Source of the DNA: Aalborgiella sp040079635
GTDB taxonomy: Bacteria > Pseudomonadota > Gammaproteobacteria > Burkholderiales > Burkholderiaceae_C
NCBI GenBank assembly: GCA_040079635.1
Contig: JBEBJY010000003.1
Coordinates: forward strand, 1-64,000
DNA: 64,000 nucleotides
Direction of reading: 5' to 3'
The translations under genes and the position numbers were made by a program. A model generated the notes under the pieces. The model had not been told where the DNA came from. It was given only the letters and a program-made list of their open reading frames with translations, and did no database searches. Shown here piece by piece: positions 15,462 to 23,888 of this stretch; position 1 is the stretch's first letter; each line of letters starts with the position of its first letter.

Positions 15462-16879
15462 ACGTCAAACCACCACAAACACTGTATCAAAAGCTGGTTG
15501 ATTCGCACACCGTACGGGTCATCGATGAACAGAATGTGCTTCTGTTCTGTGACCTGCATCTGATGAATGAATACACCAGTCCACAGGCTTTCACGGGGTT
15601 GGATGACAGAAACTGTAAAGTCCCCATGCCGGGTCAGAATGTGTCCGTCGTCAGCCATATCATTCCAACCCATCCTGTGGCATTTCGAGTTATTCACGAC
15701 AAAGCATCGGCTCTGCAAGCGACTAACCTTGCGAAGAACTGCTCCAAACATGGTATTCCCTTGTTTGACACCAATGATGCCATGCAAGGCATCGAGCATG
15801 TGATTGCGCCTGAGCATGGGATGATTCGCCCCGGCATGGTTGTCATCTGCGGCGATAGCCACACGACGACTTATGGCGCACTGGGTGCGCTAGGCTTTGG
15901 CATTGGCACCTCTGAGGTCGAGCATGTTTTGGCAACACAGACCTTGGTTTACCGCACAGCGCAGAACATGCGCATCCGCGTGAGCGGCTTGCTACCAACG
16001 GGTACAACGAGCAAAGACCTGATTTTGATGATCATCGGCCAGATTGGCGCGCAGGGCGCACGCGGTTTTGTCGTTGAATACTGTGGTTCGGCTATTGAGG
16101 CTTTGTCTGTAGAAGCACGATTCACCCTGTGCAACATGACGGTCGAAGCCGGTGCACGAGGTGCGCTGATTGCACCCGACAACACATCTATCGCCTATGT
16201 TTTAGACAAATGCCCAGATATTGTTGGGGAAACACGGGACAAAGCGCTTGCATGCTGGCAGCAACTTTACAGTGATGCAGATGCTCAATTTGAAGTCGAA
16301 TACGCCTTCGATGCTACCCATGTAGAACCCCATGTGACTTGGGGCACAAGTCCAGACCAGGTTTTGGCGATTTCTGGCAGGATACCCAGCCCTGACAGTG
16401 TTGCAACAGAACACAAGCGCAGCACGGAGCAAGCACTCGCCTACACCAAGCTGCAAGCAGATGCGCCCTTATTGGGAACACCCATTCAACACGTTTTCAT
16501 AGGCTCATGCACGAACGCACGCATTGAAGACCTGCGGGCTGCTGCCCAAGTCGTTTCAGGTCGCCAAGTCGCTCAAGGTGTGCGCGCCATGGTCGTGCCA
16601 GGTTCTGGCGCAGTCAAGCTGCAGGCTGAAAAAGAAGGTTTGGATCACATTTTTATCACAGCAGGTTTTGAATGGCGCAAACCTGGCTGCTCGATGTGTT
16701 TGGCCATGAACGACGACGTGCTGACCGAGGGCACGCGCTGTGCTTCAACGACCAACAGAAACTTTGAAGGTCGCCAAGGTCGCGGCGCGATCACGCACCT
16801 GATGAGCCCTGCCATGGCAGCAGCGGCAGCAGTAACCGGTGTGATCACGGATGTGCGTCACCTCGCAAGATTAGGCTAA
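15458..16879 (+). CDS. leuC: LeuC-like aconitase-superfamily large subunit
   Basis: 473 residues; the 4Fe-4S dehydratase large subunit of the isopropylmalate isomerase type: VICGDSHTTTYGALGALGFG, IGTSEVEHVLATQTL, FIGSCTNARIEDLRAAAQVV and WRKPGCSMCLAMNDD, the last two holding the three cluster cysteines. It differs from ordinary LeuC in the N-terminal active-site block, DLHLMNEYTSPQAF, where the family usually has LVHEVTSPQAF. Its neighbours are a transporter protein and a dehalogenase-like hydrolase, not leuB, so it is probably a catabolic hydratase or isomerase for a related dicarboxylate. Overlaps the hydrolase stop as ATGA. Confidence 0.85.
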   Translation: MNVKPPQTLYQKLVDSHTVRVIDEQNVLLFCDLHLMNEYTSPQAFTGLDDRNCKVPMPGQNVSVVSHIIPTHPVAFRVIHDKASALQATNLAKNCSKHGIPLFDTNDAMQGIEHVIAPEHGMIRPGMVVICGDSHTTTYGALGALGFGIGTSEVEHVLATQTLVYRTAQNMRIRVSGLLPTGTTSKDLILMIIGQIGAQGARGFVVEYCGSAIEALSVEARFTLCNMTVEAGARGALIAPDNTSIAYVLDKCPDIVGETRDKALACWQQLYSDADAQFEVEYAFDATHVEPHVTWGTSPDQVLAISGRIPSPDSVATEHKRSTEQALAYTKLQADAPLLGTPIQHVFIGSCTNARIEDLRAAAQVVSGRQVAQGVRAMVVPGSGAVKLQAEKEGLDHIFITAGFEWRKPGCSMCLAMNDDVLTEGTRCASTTNRNFEGRQGRGAITHLMSPAMAAAAAVTGVITDVRHLARLG

Positions 16880-16904
16880 ATTAGGAATAAATTTAGGGAA
16901 CAAT

Positions 16905-17549
16905 ATGTCCACAGTAAACAGTATTCAAGGGCATGCCGCCCCTATACGTATCGATAACCTAGATACAGATCAAATCATGCCCAAGCAGTTTTTGCGGGGC
17001 ATTGACAAATCTGGACTCGCAGAGGGCTTGCTTTACGACCTGCGCCATGACAGTCAAGGTCAGATCAAACACGACTTTGTTCTGAACCAAGCCAAATACA
17101 CAAAGTCCAGTCTTTTACTCGGTGGCTCAAATTTTGGCTGTGGTTCAAGCCGCGAACATGCCGTTTGGGGCATTCTGCAAGCAGGCTTCAAAGCCATCAT
17201 TGCGCCCAGTTTTGCAGAAATCTTTTACTCAAACGCGATGGGAAACCAATTGCTACTGGTCAGTCTTTCAACCGAACAAGTAGAACAATTGATGCAACTG
17301 GCCGAGCTGCCGAATCCACCTGAAATTCTCATCGATATTGAAAATCTCGAAGTGAAGTGCGGAGAGTTAGCAACGATGCGTTTTCAAATTTCAAAACGGC
17401 ATCAACAGATGTTTCTAAAAGGCGTTGACGTCGTTGGCATGTCATTGAGTTATATGGACGACATTCAGGCATTTGCCAAAATGCATTGGGCACAGCAGCC
17501 TTGGTTGAAGGATGTAGCTGCGACAGTACGAAATCGCTTGAATAAGTAA
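16905..17549 (+). CDS. leuD: LeuD-like aconitase-superfamily small subunit
   Basis: 214 residues. IDNLDTDQIMPKQFLRGIDK and LLGGSNFGCGSSREHAVWGI, then FKAIIAPSFAEIFYSNA, are the conserved swivelling-domain blocks of LeuD. Partner of the preceding large subunit, 25 nt downstream. Same caveat on substrate: the absence of leuB and the dehalogenase-like neighbour argue for a specialised catabolic paralogue of isopropylmalate isomerase. Confidence 0.86.
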   Translation: MSTVNSIQGHAAPIRIDNLDTDQIMPKQFLRGIDKSGLAEGLLYDLRHDSQGQIKHDFVLNQAKYTKSSLLLGGSNFGCGSSREHAVWGILQAGFKAIIAPSFAEIFYSNAMGNQLLLVSLSTEQVEQLMQLAELPNPPEILIDIENLEVKCGELATMRFQISKRHQQMFLKGVDVVGMSLSYMDDIQAFAKMHWAQQPWLKDVAATVRNRLNK

Positions 17550-17596
17550 CCTGCCGATTAAGTTTGTAAAAAACCAAATTTCACTCGTCTTTCTCT

Positions 17597-17624
17597 TTCA
17601 ATTCACCGTTCGCAGGTCTACAAT
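17597..17624 (+). promoter_or_regulatory. Putative promoter of the 6S RNA
   Basis: TTCAAT (17597-17602), 16 nt, TACAAT (17619-17624), ending a few bases before the first paired base of the structured RNA. The -35 box is imperfect. Confidence 0.5.
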
Positions 17625-17627
17625 CAT

Positions 17628-17804
17628 CTTGTCTGCGGTGCTTGCTGAGCTGTAATTTCCTAGAACCAATGCTTTTAAAGCTCGGGCTTGGAACATCGTC
17701 TTGCTAGCGTGATCGTCTCGCGTTAGATGAACCCAAAGCGAGGCTGACCTCGCCCACCTGAACCCCGGTTCAGGATGCCGGTTCAGCAGCATTTGCAGAC
17801 AACT
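17628..17804 (+). ncRNA. ssrS: 6S RNA (ssrS)
   Basis: The gene-free stretch 17550-17904 holds a strongly structured RNA. Its ends pair: TTGTCTGC (17629-17636) with GCAGACAA (17795-17802), then TGCT and GCTGA with AGCA and TCAGC, making one long closing stem. The inside has further rod-like pairing, including ACCCCGGTTCAGGATGCCGG. The central part (GCTCGGGCTTGGAACATCGT, then CTTGCTAGCGTGATCGTC) fits what I remember of betaproteobacterial 6S RNA. Length about 175 nt, a promoter just upstream, and proximity to zapA agree. 6S RNA binds sigma-70 RNA polymerase by mimicking an open promoter. Not verified against a covariance model. Confidence 0.75.
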
Positions 17805-17904
17805 TATCTTATATTTGCTTCGGATTAGCTTAAACTCAGGTCATGCATTTTGGTTGCATACTTACTGTTTCAAAGCTCATCATCTCTAAGCTCAATTTCC
17901 CAAT

Positions 17905-18750
17905 ATGTCCTTGTTTTCACTCATCGATCCTTTGCTCGTGGTCGAGCTGCTCACGCTTGGTCTTTGCACGGGCTTTCTTGCGGGTTTATTAGGCATTGGC
18001 GGCGGCATGCTGATGGTGCCATTCGTCACCTTCATCTTGACCAGCAAAGGCTTCCCACCGGAGCACATCGTCAAAATGGCCGTCGCCACCTCACTAGCAA
18101 CCATCTGCTTCACGTCGCTGTCGTCTGTTTGGGCGCACCACAAACGCGGCGCGGTGCTTTGGCCAGTGGCGCTAACATTGGCACCGGGCATCTTGGTCGG
18201 CTCTGCTTTAGGCGCACAGCTCGCCGTGGCACTGCCGGGCAAAGCTTTAAGCGTGCTTTTCGCCGTTTTCGTCGCTTTTTCAGCAACGCAGATGTTTTTG
18301 AACCGCAAACCCAAACCCAGCCGCGTGCTGCCAGGCAAATTGGGCATGTTTAGCATGGGAGGACTCATCGGTATGCTGGCATCCATCGTCGGTGCGGGTG
18401 GCGCGTTCATCTCTGTGCCATTCATGACCTGGAGCAACGTCAAAATTCACAACGCAGTAGCCACCTCCGCCGCTTTGGGCTTCCCTATCGCTTTTTCGGG
18501 CACGCTGGGTTACATTTGGGCTGGCTGGAACTTGCCACCAATGCAAAGCACGTTGTCTGATTCGGCGGTTTTAATTGGCAACCTAGGCTACCTCTACCTC
18601 CCCGGCCTCATCATCATCTCCCTCGCCAGCATGTGCACAGCGCCCCTAGGCGCCAAAACCGCTCACAAAATTGACATTGCACCGTTGAAAAAGGTGTTTG
18701 CCAGTGTGTTGTATGTGTTGGCGGCGTATTTTTTGATTAAATCGCTGTAA
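17905..18750 (+). CDS. TauE/SafE-family sulfite exporter-like permease
   Basis: 281 residues, about eight hydrophobic segments. The repeated family motif appears as GFLAGLLGIGGGMLMVPFV in the first half and GLIGMLASIVGAGGAFISVPF in the second. Members move sulfite, sulfoacetate or other organic anions, and substrate cannot be assigned here. Starts 100 nt after the 6S RNA. A dispersed element (18786-18832) follows the stop. Confidence 0.92.
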   Translation: MSLFSLIDPLLVVELLTLGLCTGFLAGLLGIGGGMLMVPFVTFILTSKGFPPEHIVKMAVATSLATICFTSLSSVWAHHKRGAVLWPVALTLAPGILVGSALGAQLAVALPGKALSVLFAVFVAFSATQMFLNRKPKPSRVLPGKLGMFSMGGLIGMLASIVGAGGAFISVPFMTWSNVKIHNAVATSAALGFPIAFSGTLGYIWAGWNLPPMQSTLSDSAVLIGNLGYLYLPGLIIISLASMCTAPLGAKTAHKIDIAPLKKVFASVLYVLAAYFLIKSL

Positions 18751-18785
18751 TATCATTTGAATATGCCATTTTTATGGTTAAAACA

Positions 18786-18832
18786 GCTCTAGTCAGCGTA
18801 TTTATTACCTAATTAGCTATTAAAAATATAGC
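18786..18832 (-). repeat. 45-bp dispersed element, intergenic
   Basis: Plus strand GCTCTAGTCAGCGTATTTAT followed by TACCTAATTAGCTATTAAAA and ATATAGC. Lies between two convergent genes (TauE/SafE and the ClpP-like/rhodanese gene). Confidence 0.85.
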
Positions 18833-18852
18833 AAAAAAATCGTAAAGATCTA

Positions 18853-20370
18853 TCAATTAGCCACAGCTCTAACAACAACGCTACCAGTTGGTAATTTGGC
18901 AGCCTTCCAACTTTCAAACCCACCTCTATACCAGCCCACTTGGGAATAGCCCATTTTTTTAGCACGCATGGCCGCATTGACAGAAAACCATGAATCACGT
19001 CCTAGGCAGTAAAACACAATAGGTCGATTGTTGTCTGGACTTAATAGCTTAAGTAAAGCTGCAAAACGCGTTTCAAATTCTTTATCTTTAGCTGCATCCT
19101 CAAAAGCCATGCCCCCATTCACCAATGACAAGGCCCCAGGTAATGCCTCGTTAACACCAGCAAACACACTGATGACGACAGGCGGTTTTTCACTTTTCAA
19201 GTCGGTTACTAAATCTTTGGTGTTGTAGGTTTTGACACCCTCAAGCGCTTGTGGGGTTATGTCTTTCCATTTTTGATATTTGTAACTCGTGAAACTCGTC
19301 AGGCCACCCCCATATTCTTCATTGGCATAAAATTTTTCGGCTGGCGAACTGAGTTTTGCCAAAGCTTCGATGTGGCTTTGTTCTGCTTTTGAATAAAAAT
19401 CGCGTACATCGAATTGATTGACTGACTGTGTTTCGCATAGCCGTGAAGGCTTGTCTTTAACATGATTGCAAAAATAAACGGCCCCAATAAAAGCTTGGGT
19501 TTCACTAACTCTATTGGATACAACACCCACGCCAATACTATTTACAGGAATAGCCAAAGCGCGGTGTTCAGACTTGCTATATTCAAAGTTTGAGAACATT
19601 TTTTTGCAAGTATCAGTGTCGCACTGTTTGTCGACCAAATTTTTATAATATTTATCGGGTTCAGTAATAATATCTAATAGTTCTTTACCAAATAAGAGCG
19701 ACTTAAATTTATAACTTTCTGGTAACTCTAACTTTGTTAATGAATTATTTGTCACAACACCTAAATTTAAAGCATTTGCATCTTTGAAATTGGTGCAATC
19801 TTTGCGCAATGTTTGTGTTGATATACAGTGATAAGTCATTCGTTTGGGTTCTCTGAAAGCGTCAAATATACGTAAAAGAGCCCCAGCATCTTCCATGTCA
19901 AACAATGCTGTATTGATAATATCAGCAGAAAACTTGTCGCCCATACTTTGTTTTAAAAACGCAAATATCCTAGGCTGAATATTTGAATCAACAGTTTTTG
20001 TATATTTATTATGCGCACCATGTATGCCGATAAACGTTAAGGGTGCGCTGAAAGCATCGGAAAAAGTACGTTCTTTTCCGCCCATAAACATAATAGAGCA
20101 AGAAGAAATACAAGCGCCAGCGATGACTGTATTTAAGCCCAAATCCGAAATCATCCGGCCAACACGCAAACCCGTCCACAAGTCACCACCTGGCGAATTT
20201 ACAAACACAACTGTGTCTACACCAGGCTTGGCAAAAGCTTCTTGAAAGGCAATGACATCGTCGCCCACAACACCTGATGCGAACACCAAATTCTTATGGA
20301 CTTCAATTTTCATGGCATGAGCTGATAAGCCAACACAAATCAAAAAAATGCTCAGTAATAGTTTTTTCAT
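18853..20370 (-). CDS. Exported ClpP-like serine-protease-fold protein fused to a rhodanese domain
   Basis: 505 residues with signal peptide MKKLLLSIFLICVGLSAHA. Residues about 25-125 resemble the ClpP/crotonase-like periplasmic family (COG3904 type): VNSPGGDLWTGLRVGRMI and then ACISSCSIMFMGGKER, with a candidate nucleophile Ser89 in C-x-S-x-C and a candidate His117 in FIGIHGAHN. The middle (about 200-390) is unassigned and cysteine-containing. The end (about 395-500) is a rhodanese: VVISVFAGV, then IVFYCLGRDSWFSVNAAMRA with the cysteine at about 455, and GYSQVGWYRGGFESWKAA, closest to the CXXCW-type rhodaneses. The gene is more AT-rich than its neighbours, hinting at transfer. I do not know a described protein with this order of domains. 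Confidence 0.8.
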   Translation of the reverse strand: MKKLLLSIFLICVGLSAHAMKIEVHKNLVFASGVVGDDVIAFQEAFAKPGVDTVVFVNSPGGDLWTGLRVGRMISDLGLNTVIAGACISSCSIMFMGGKERTFSDAFSAPLTFIGIHGAHNKYTKTVDSNIQPRIFAFLKQSMGDKFSADIINTALFDMEDAGALLRIFDAFREPKRMTYHCISTQTLRKDCTNFKDANALNLGVVTNNSLTKLELPESYKFKSLLFGKELLDIITEPDKYYKNLVDKQCDTDTCKKMFSNFEYSKSEHRALAIPVNSIGVGVVSNRVSETQAFIGAVYFCNHVKDKPSRLCETQSVNQFDVRDFYSKAEQSHIEALAKLSSPAEKFYANEEYGGGLTSFTSYKYQKWKDITPQALEGVKTYNTKDLVTDLKSEKPPVVISVFAGVNEALPGALSLVNGGMAFEDAAKDKEFETRFAALLKLLSPDNNRPIVFYCLGRDSWFSVNAAMRAKKMGYSQVGWYRGGFESWKAAKLPTGSVVVRAVAN

Positions 20371-20513
20371 CAGCTAATTTTAAGGGCGAAGAGCCGTGCC
20401 CCACACCACATCGTCCAGCGCGTGCAAAAAAAAATTGCGCTGGAAGATATGAAATTGCCTGCTAGGCCGGTAGCTTATTTTTTATGCCACTCGATCGCGC
20501 AATCGCCGAGCAA

Positions 20514-20873
20514 TCAAGGCAACATCGACTTAGGCAAGCTGAACTCCTTGTCAGTCGCCAACGTCCACAGCGCAAGTAGCACCACGATCAAACCGCCCCC
20601 GACAGCAACATACATCGCCGCTTGCACATGGCTATAAGCCAGTGCCCAAGGTGAAATGACCATCCACAGCCCGAGTATGGCTTCCGACCATTCCTCCCAA
20701 GCTTTGGGTGCCAACATCGCCCCCAATGCCGTGGCAACCAGTGCCAAACCAATGGCGACTGCATTCACCGTTGCAAAAGTTTCCTCACTGAAATTGAGAA
20801 CCCAAGGCGAAAGAACCAACGCAACGCCCAAAACCGCGTTAACGGGATCCTGCCAATGCTTGAAGTTTTTCAT
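20514..20873 (-). CDS. SPW-repeat membrane protein
   Basis: 119 residues with two copies of the SPW unit: WQDPVNAVLGVALVLSPWVLNF and WSEAILGLWMVISPWALAYS, each with a hydrophobic helix pair, so four membrane spans. Function of the family is unknown. The ATG at 20873 has AGGAGG 8 nt upstream, which decides against a longer reading upstream. The 143-nt gap to the previous gene (20371-20513) holds only a weak hairpin. Confidence 0.88.
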   Translation of the reverse strand: MKNFKHWQDPVNAVLGVALVLSPWVLNFSEETFATVNAVAIGLALVATALGAMLAPKAWEEWSEAILGLWMVISPWALAYSHVQAAMYVAVGGGLIVVLLALWTLATDKEFSLPKSMLP

Positions 20874-20939
20874 CTTTCTAACCTCCTGCCAGCAAAAGGC
20901 TGACAAGTTTTAGACTGATTTAAAAAGCATAAAGTTCCG

Positions 20940-21443
20940 CTAAAGGCCGTGCTGCCCCATCAATCGGAAGAGCCGCAATTCATCGTCTGGTCTCTCCTCA
21001 CGCTGGCCAACGCTTTGCGCCACGTTATTAGGGTCAAGATACACATTAAAGAGCATATTTTGGCCACCATCTAACCACCGATAGGTCAAAATATCTCCCC
21101 GCCAGTTCGCCACATGGTCGATTCGGGCAGGTCGGCCAAACTCGCGCTCAACATCTTGGCGCGTCCACTTCCCCACCACCACCCGTGAAAAGTCTGCCGT
21201 GTTCAACACCTGCCGCACTGAAACCACCTTGTCAGCAGCATCCACATCCACCATCACCGCACTTCGCCCCTCCGGTTGCAATGAATACTGCAGCCGCGTC
21301 CCCGAAGCTAGGCTGACAACTGCCGTAGGTTTGCCAAATTTCTTGATCACCTCGTCACGCGGCGTGCCCAAGCGCAGTGATTCCACCGCGCACCCGGTTA
21401 AAACCAGCGTAAAAGCAACGATACCAAGAAAACGGTTTTTCAT
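20940..21443 (-). CDS. Outer membrane lipoprotein with two BamE/SmpA-like repeats
   Basis: 167 residues. Lipoprotein signal peptide with lipobox LTGC (Cys about 18). Two copies of the SmpA/OmlA motif follow: LRLGTPRDEVIKKFGKPTAV and VVGKWTRQDVEREFGRPARI, each with a short beta region after it. Such BamE-like folds mediate protein contacts in the outer membrane. It is not BamE itself, which has one copy and a different context. No operon partner is evident. Confidence 0.82.
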   Translation of the reverse strand: MKNRFLGIVAFTLVLTGCAVESLRLGTPRDEVIKKFGKPTAVVSLASGTRLQYSLQPEGRSAVMVDVDAADKVVSVRQVLNTADFSRVVVGKWTRQDVEREFGRPARIDHVANWRGDILTYRWLDGGQNMLFNVYLDPNNVAQSVGQREERPDDELRLFRLMGQHGL

Positions 21444-21523
21444 GATGCACCTCTTATAAGCGTCGTTAAAACTCTTGTTTTTGATGGTACCGACATCCCC
21501 AAAGTTCCGTCATTGGCTCAAAT

Positions 21524-22993
21524 CTACTGAATCACCCCACGCCGCTGCCGCACCACATCTGCCGCCGTCACCGAATCCGCTTGATTGCCCCACGCGTTGC
21601 GAATGTAGGTTGTCACAGCGGCGATGTCTTCGTCACCCAAAACATGCACAAACGGTGGCATGCCAAAGGGTCTGGGGTTGCTGGTTGTACTAGGGGCGTA
21701 GCCGCCAGCTAGGAGGATGCGGACTAGGTTGGTGCTGTTGGCTAGGGTGACGGCGCGGTTGCCGGCGAGTGCTGGCAGGGCAACATTGCCTTCTACCCGC
21801 ATACCCTGCCCCTGCTCGCCATGGCATGTGGCGCAATGTTGGGTGAAGAGTTCTGCACCTTTGTCAAAAAGGATTGGTTTAGATTTAACCGAACTAGTTG
21901 ATTTTGTTGAATTTTTTAGCTCCGTCTGAGGTAAAGACTGCAAATACGCCGACGTTGCCTGCAAGTCTGTATCCGTCCAAAACTGGGTGCTGCCAGCCAC
22001 CACCTCGGCCATGGGTCCTAACATGCTGGCGTTGGGCGCTATACCGGTTTTGAGCAGAGCGACCACATCTTGGCGTGGCAAATGGGCAACGCCCGCCTCT
22101 GCTGGGTCAACCAAAGACGGGGCGTACCAGTCTCGCATGGGCATGAGTGCGCCGCCTAGGAGTTGGTCGCTGAGTTGGTTGTTCACACTCGCACCCAGCG
22201 CGTTGCGCTCTGCATGGCAGGCGCTGCAGTGGCCTAAGCCACGGACGAGGTAAGCGCCGCGTTGGATGTCTGAATTATCTGTTTTTACCCCATCATTTAA
22301 GGTTCTAGCTGGCGTATTTATTGCCTGAGACGCTATATTATTGATAGTGGTTTTATCAATGGTTTGATCCGCTTTCTCAAAAAACAAAGTTCGCCAAAAC
22401 GCCAATGCAAGTTGCGTATTGAACGGAAAAGGCAGGTCGTGTGGCTTGTTGGCCTGCACCACGGGTGCGACGCCTTGCATAAAGTAGCTGTACAAATCAT
22501 CAGCATCTGCGCGGGTGATGTGGGTGTAATTAGGATACGGAAAAGCGGGCGTGAGCAGGTGACCGTCGGCACTTCGGCCCTCAACCATGGCGCGGTAAAA
22601 AGCGTCTGCCGACCATTTGCCGATGCCAGTGGCCGCGTCTGGTGTGATGTTGCTGGTGTAAACCGTGCCAAACGGCGTGCTGATGGCTTTGCCTCCCGCA
22701 AACGCCGCGCCGCCACGGGCTGTGTGGCAGGCGGCACAGTTGCCGACTTTGGCTAGGTAAGCACCGCGTTGCACTTGTGGATCACTTGATTTTAGAGTGC
22801 TATTTTCATCTAATTTTTCACCCTTAGCCGGCGTATTTATTGCCTGATTAGCTATTAAATCAGTAGCGTAAATCTCACGAAACAGCAATCCGCCTGCCAT
22901 TGCAGCGAGTAAGCTCAAAAATACCAAAAGACCGACAAAGATGCGTCGAACTGGGGTCCAGCTGCGCCAGCGTGCGGACAAAGCTAAGTTCAT
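21524..22993 (-). CDS. Membrane-anchored triheme cytochrome c with two in-frame repeat insertions
   Basis: 489 residues. One N-terminal membrane anchor (about 17-37) and three c-type heme sites: CAACH (about 86), CSACH (about 260) and CATCH (about 395), each followed by the usual cytochrome c domain. The layout matches the cytochrome subunits of membrane alcohol, gluconate or aldehyde dehydrogenases, but no dehydrogenase gene is adjacent. Two copies of the 45-bp element are inserted in frame in linkers: residues about 45-58 (DLIANQAINTPA, between anchor and first heme domain) and about 217-233 (TINNIASQAINTPARTL, between first and second domains). The ATG at 22993 overlaps the diheme gene as ATGA. 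Confidence 0.9.
   Translation of the reverse strand: MNLALSARWRSWTPVRRIFVGLLVFLSLLAAMAGGLLFREIYATDLIANQAINTPAKGEKLDENSTLKSSDPQVQRGAYLAKVGNCAACHTARGGAAFAGGKAISTPFGTVYTSNITPDAATGIGKWSADAFYRAMVEGRSADGHLLTPAFPYPNYTHITRADADDLYSYFMQGVAPVVQANKPHDLPFPFNTQLALAFWRTLFFEKADQTIDKTTINNIASQAINTPARTLNDGVKTDNSDIQRGAYLVRGLGHCSACHAERNALGASVNNQLSDQLLGGALMPMRDWYAPSLVDPAEAGVAHLPRQDVVALLKTGIAPNASMLGPMAEVVAGSTQFWTDTDLQATSAYLQSLPQTELKNSTKSTSSVKSKPILFDKGAELFTQHCATCHGEQGQGMRVEGNVALPALAGNRAVTLANSTNLVRILLAGGYAPSTTSNPRPFGMPPFVHVLGDEDIAAVTTYIRNAWGNQADSVTAADVVRQRRGVIQ
22301..22347 (-). repeat. 45-bp dispersed element in the triheme cytochrome gene (copy 2)
   Basis: Gene strand: CTATCAATAATATAGCGTCT, then CAGGCAATAAATACGCCAGC. 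Encodes INNIASQAINTPA in the linker between heme domains 1 and 2. Confidence 0.92.
22824..22867 (-). repeat. 45-bp dispersed element in the triheme cytochrome gene (copy 1)
   Basis: Gene strand: GCTACTGATTTAATAGCTAA, then TCAGGCAATAAATACGCCGG. Core unchanged. Encodes TDLIANQAINTPA directly after the membrane anchor. Confidence 0.92.
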
Positions 22994-23721
22994 TTCGCAC
23001 CGCCGCATTGTTCAGTTTGCGGTTGCGGCAAGCTTGCTGCAGCTTTGGCATAAGTTGGCACGGGCTGAGACGCTAGCCAGTTTGACACCGCATCGATATC
23101 GCTAGGCGTCAGCACTTTGGCGATGCGCCCCATGCAATCAGGCGCGTGGGCTTTGCGCAGCCCAGTTTGCCATGCGCCTAGCTGAGCGGCGAGGTAGTCA
23201 CGCGGCAGCCCTAAAAGCGCGGGTGTGCTGGGCAAAACCCCCATCAAGGCTGTGCCGTGGCAGCTGGTGCAAGCGGCAAGGTTTCGGGCAGTGTCGCCCT
23301 GCAAAGCCAGTGTTTTACCGAGCTGCAGCACTGCGGCACTGGTGGGTGTTTTTAGTGGGGCGGGCTGCGCATAAGGCACATCCAACGCCGCAAAATACTG
23401 CGCCATTTCTAACAAATAGGGGGCGCTCAAGTGCTCCACCATGCCCACCATCAGCCCGTAATGGCGGCGGCCTTCTTTGAAATTTTGTAGTTGATTGAAC
23501 AAATATCCCGCTGGTTTGCCCGCAATGCGTGGGAAGTAAGCTTGGTTTGAGGTAACACCTTGCGCACCGTGGCAAGTGGTGCAAGCTTGCATGCGTTTGG
23601 CCATAGTGTCTGCTTGAACAGCACTTTGGGCATACACCTGCGTTGCGAAACATGCGGCAAACGCAAGGATAGCGGGAAAAGAGAAGCGGGCGAAAAAGTG
23701 GCGAATGAGAGAGAAGTTCAT
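22990..23721 (-). CDS. Periplasmic diheme cytochrome c (c4-like)
   Basis: 243 residues, signal peptide (MNFSLIRHFFARFSFPAILA to about YAQS) and two heme sites: MQACTTCHGAQGVTSNQAYF and LAACTSCHGTALMG. Two homologous halves, as in cytochrome c4, a soluble electron carrier to terminal oxidases. Overlaps the triheme gene as ATGA, so the two probably form one electron path: the membrane-bound protein would receive electrons from an unidentified dehydrogenase and pass them to the diheme partner, or the reverse. Confidence 0.9.
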   Translation of the reverse strand: MNFSLIRHFFARFSFPAILAFAACFATQVYAQSAVQADTMAKRMQACTTCHGAQGVTSNQAYFPRIAGKPAGYLFNQLQNFKEGRRHYGLMVGMVEHLSAPYLLEMAQYFAALDVPYAQPAPLKTPTSAAVLQLGKTLALQGDTARNLAACTSCHGTALMGVLPSTPALLGLPRDYLAAQLGAWQTGLRKAHAPDCMGRIAKVLTPSDIDAVSNWLASQPVPTYAKAAASLPQPQTEQCGGAK

Positions 23722-23734
23722 TGATTTTTCATCT

Positions 23735-23781
23735 GCTATATTTTTAATAGCAGCTTAGGCAATAAATACGCCGGCTAGAGC
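23735..23781 (+). repeat. 45-bp dispersed element, intergenic, near-consensus copy
   Basis: GCTATATTTTTAATAGCAGC followed by TTAGGCAATAAATACGCCGG and CTAGAGC. The clearest full copy, between the diheme cytochrome gene and tRNA-Pro, with GCTATT/AATAGC able to pair at the left end. Confidence 0.93.
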
Positions 23782-23799
23782 AATATTTCCCTATATAAA

Positions 23800-23876
23800 T
23801 GGTCGGTGTAATAGGATTCGAACCTACGACCCCTTGCACCCCATGCAAGTGCGCTACCAGGCTGCGCCACACACCG
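23800..23876 (-). tRNA. tRNA-Pro (GGG anticodon)
   Basis: Minus strand begins CGGTGTGTGGCGCAGCCTGG and ends with an encoded CCA. Acceptor stem CGGTGTG pairs with TACACCG (last pair G-U); D-arm GCGCAGCCTGGTAGCGC; anticodon stem CTTGC/GCAAG with loop ATGGGGT, giving anticodon GGG; T-arm with GGTTCGAATCC. It sits just downstream of the MerR gene, the usual place in Burkholderiales. Confidence 0.97.
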
Positions 23877-23888
23877 ATCTGACTTGAA

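Noticed and set aside
20415..20443. Hairpin CCAGCGC...GCGCTGG as a terminator
   Set aside because: The 15-nt loop is large, the A run is in the loop and no T run follows on the relevant strand, so I could not support it.
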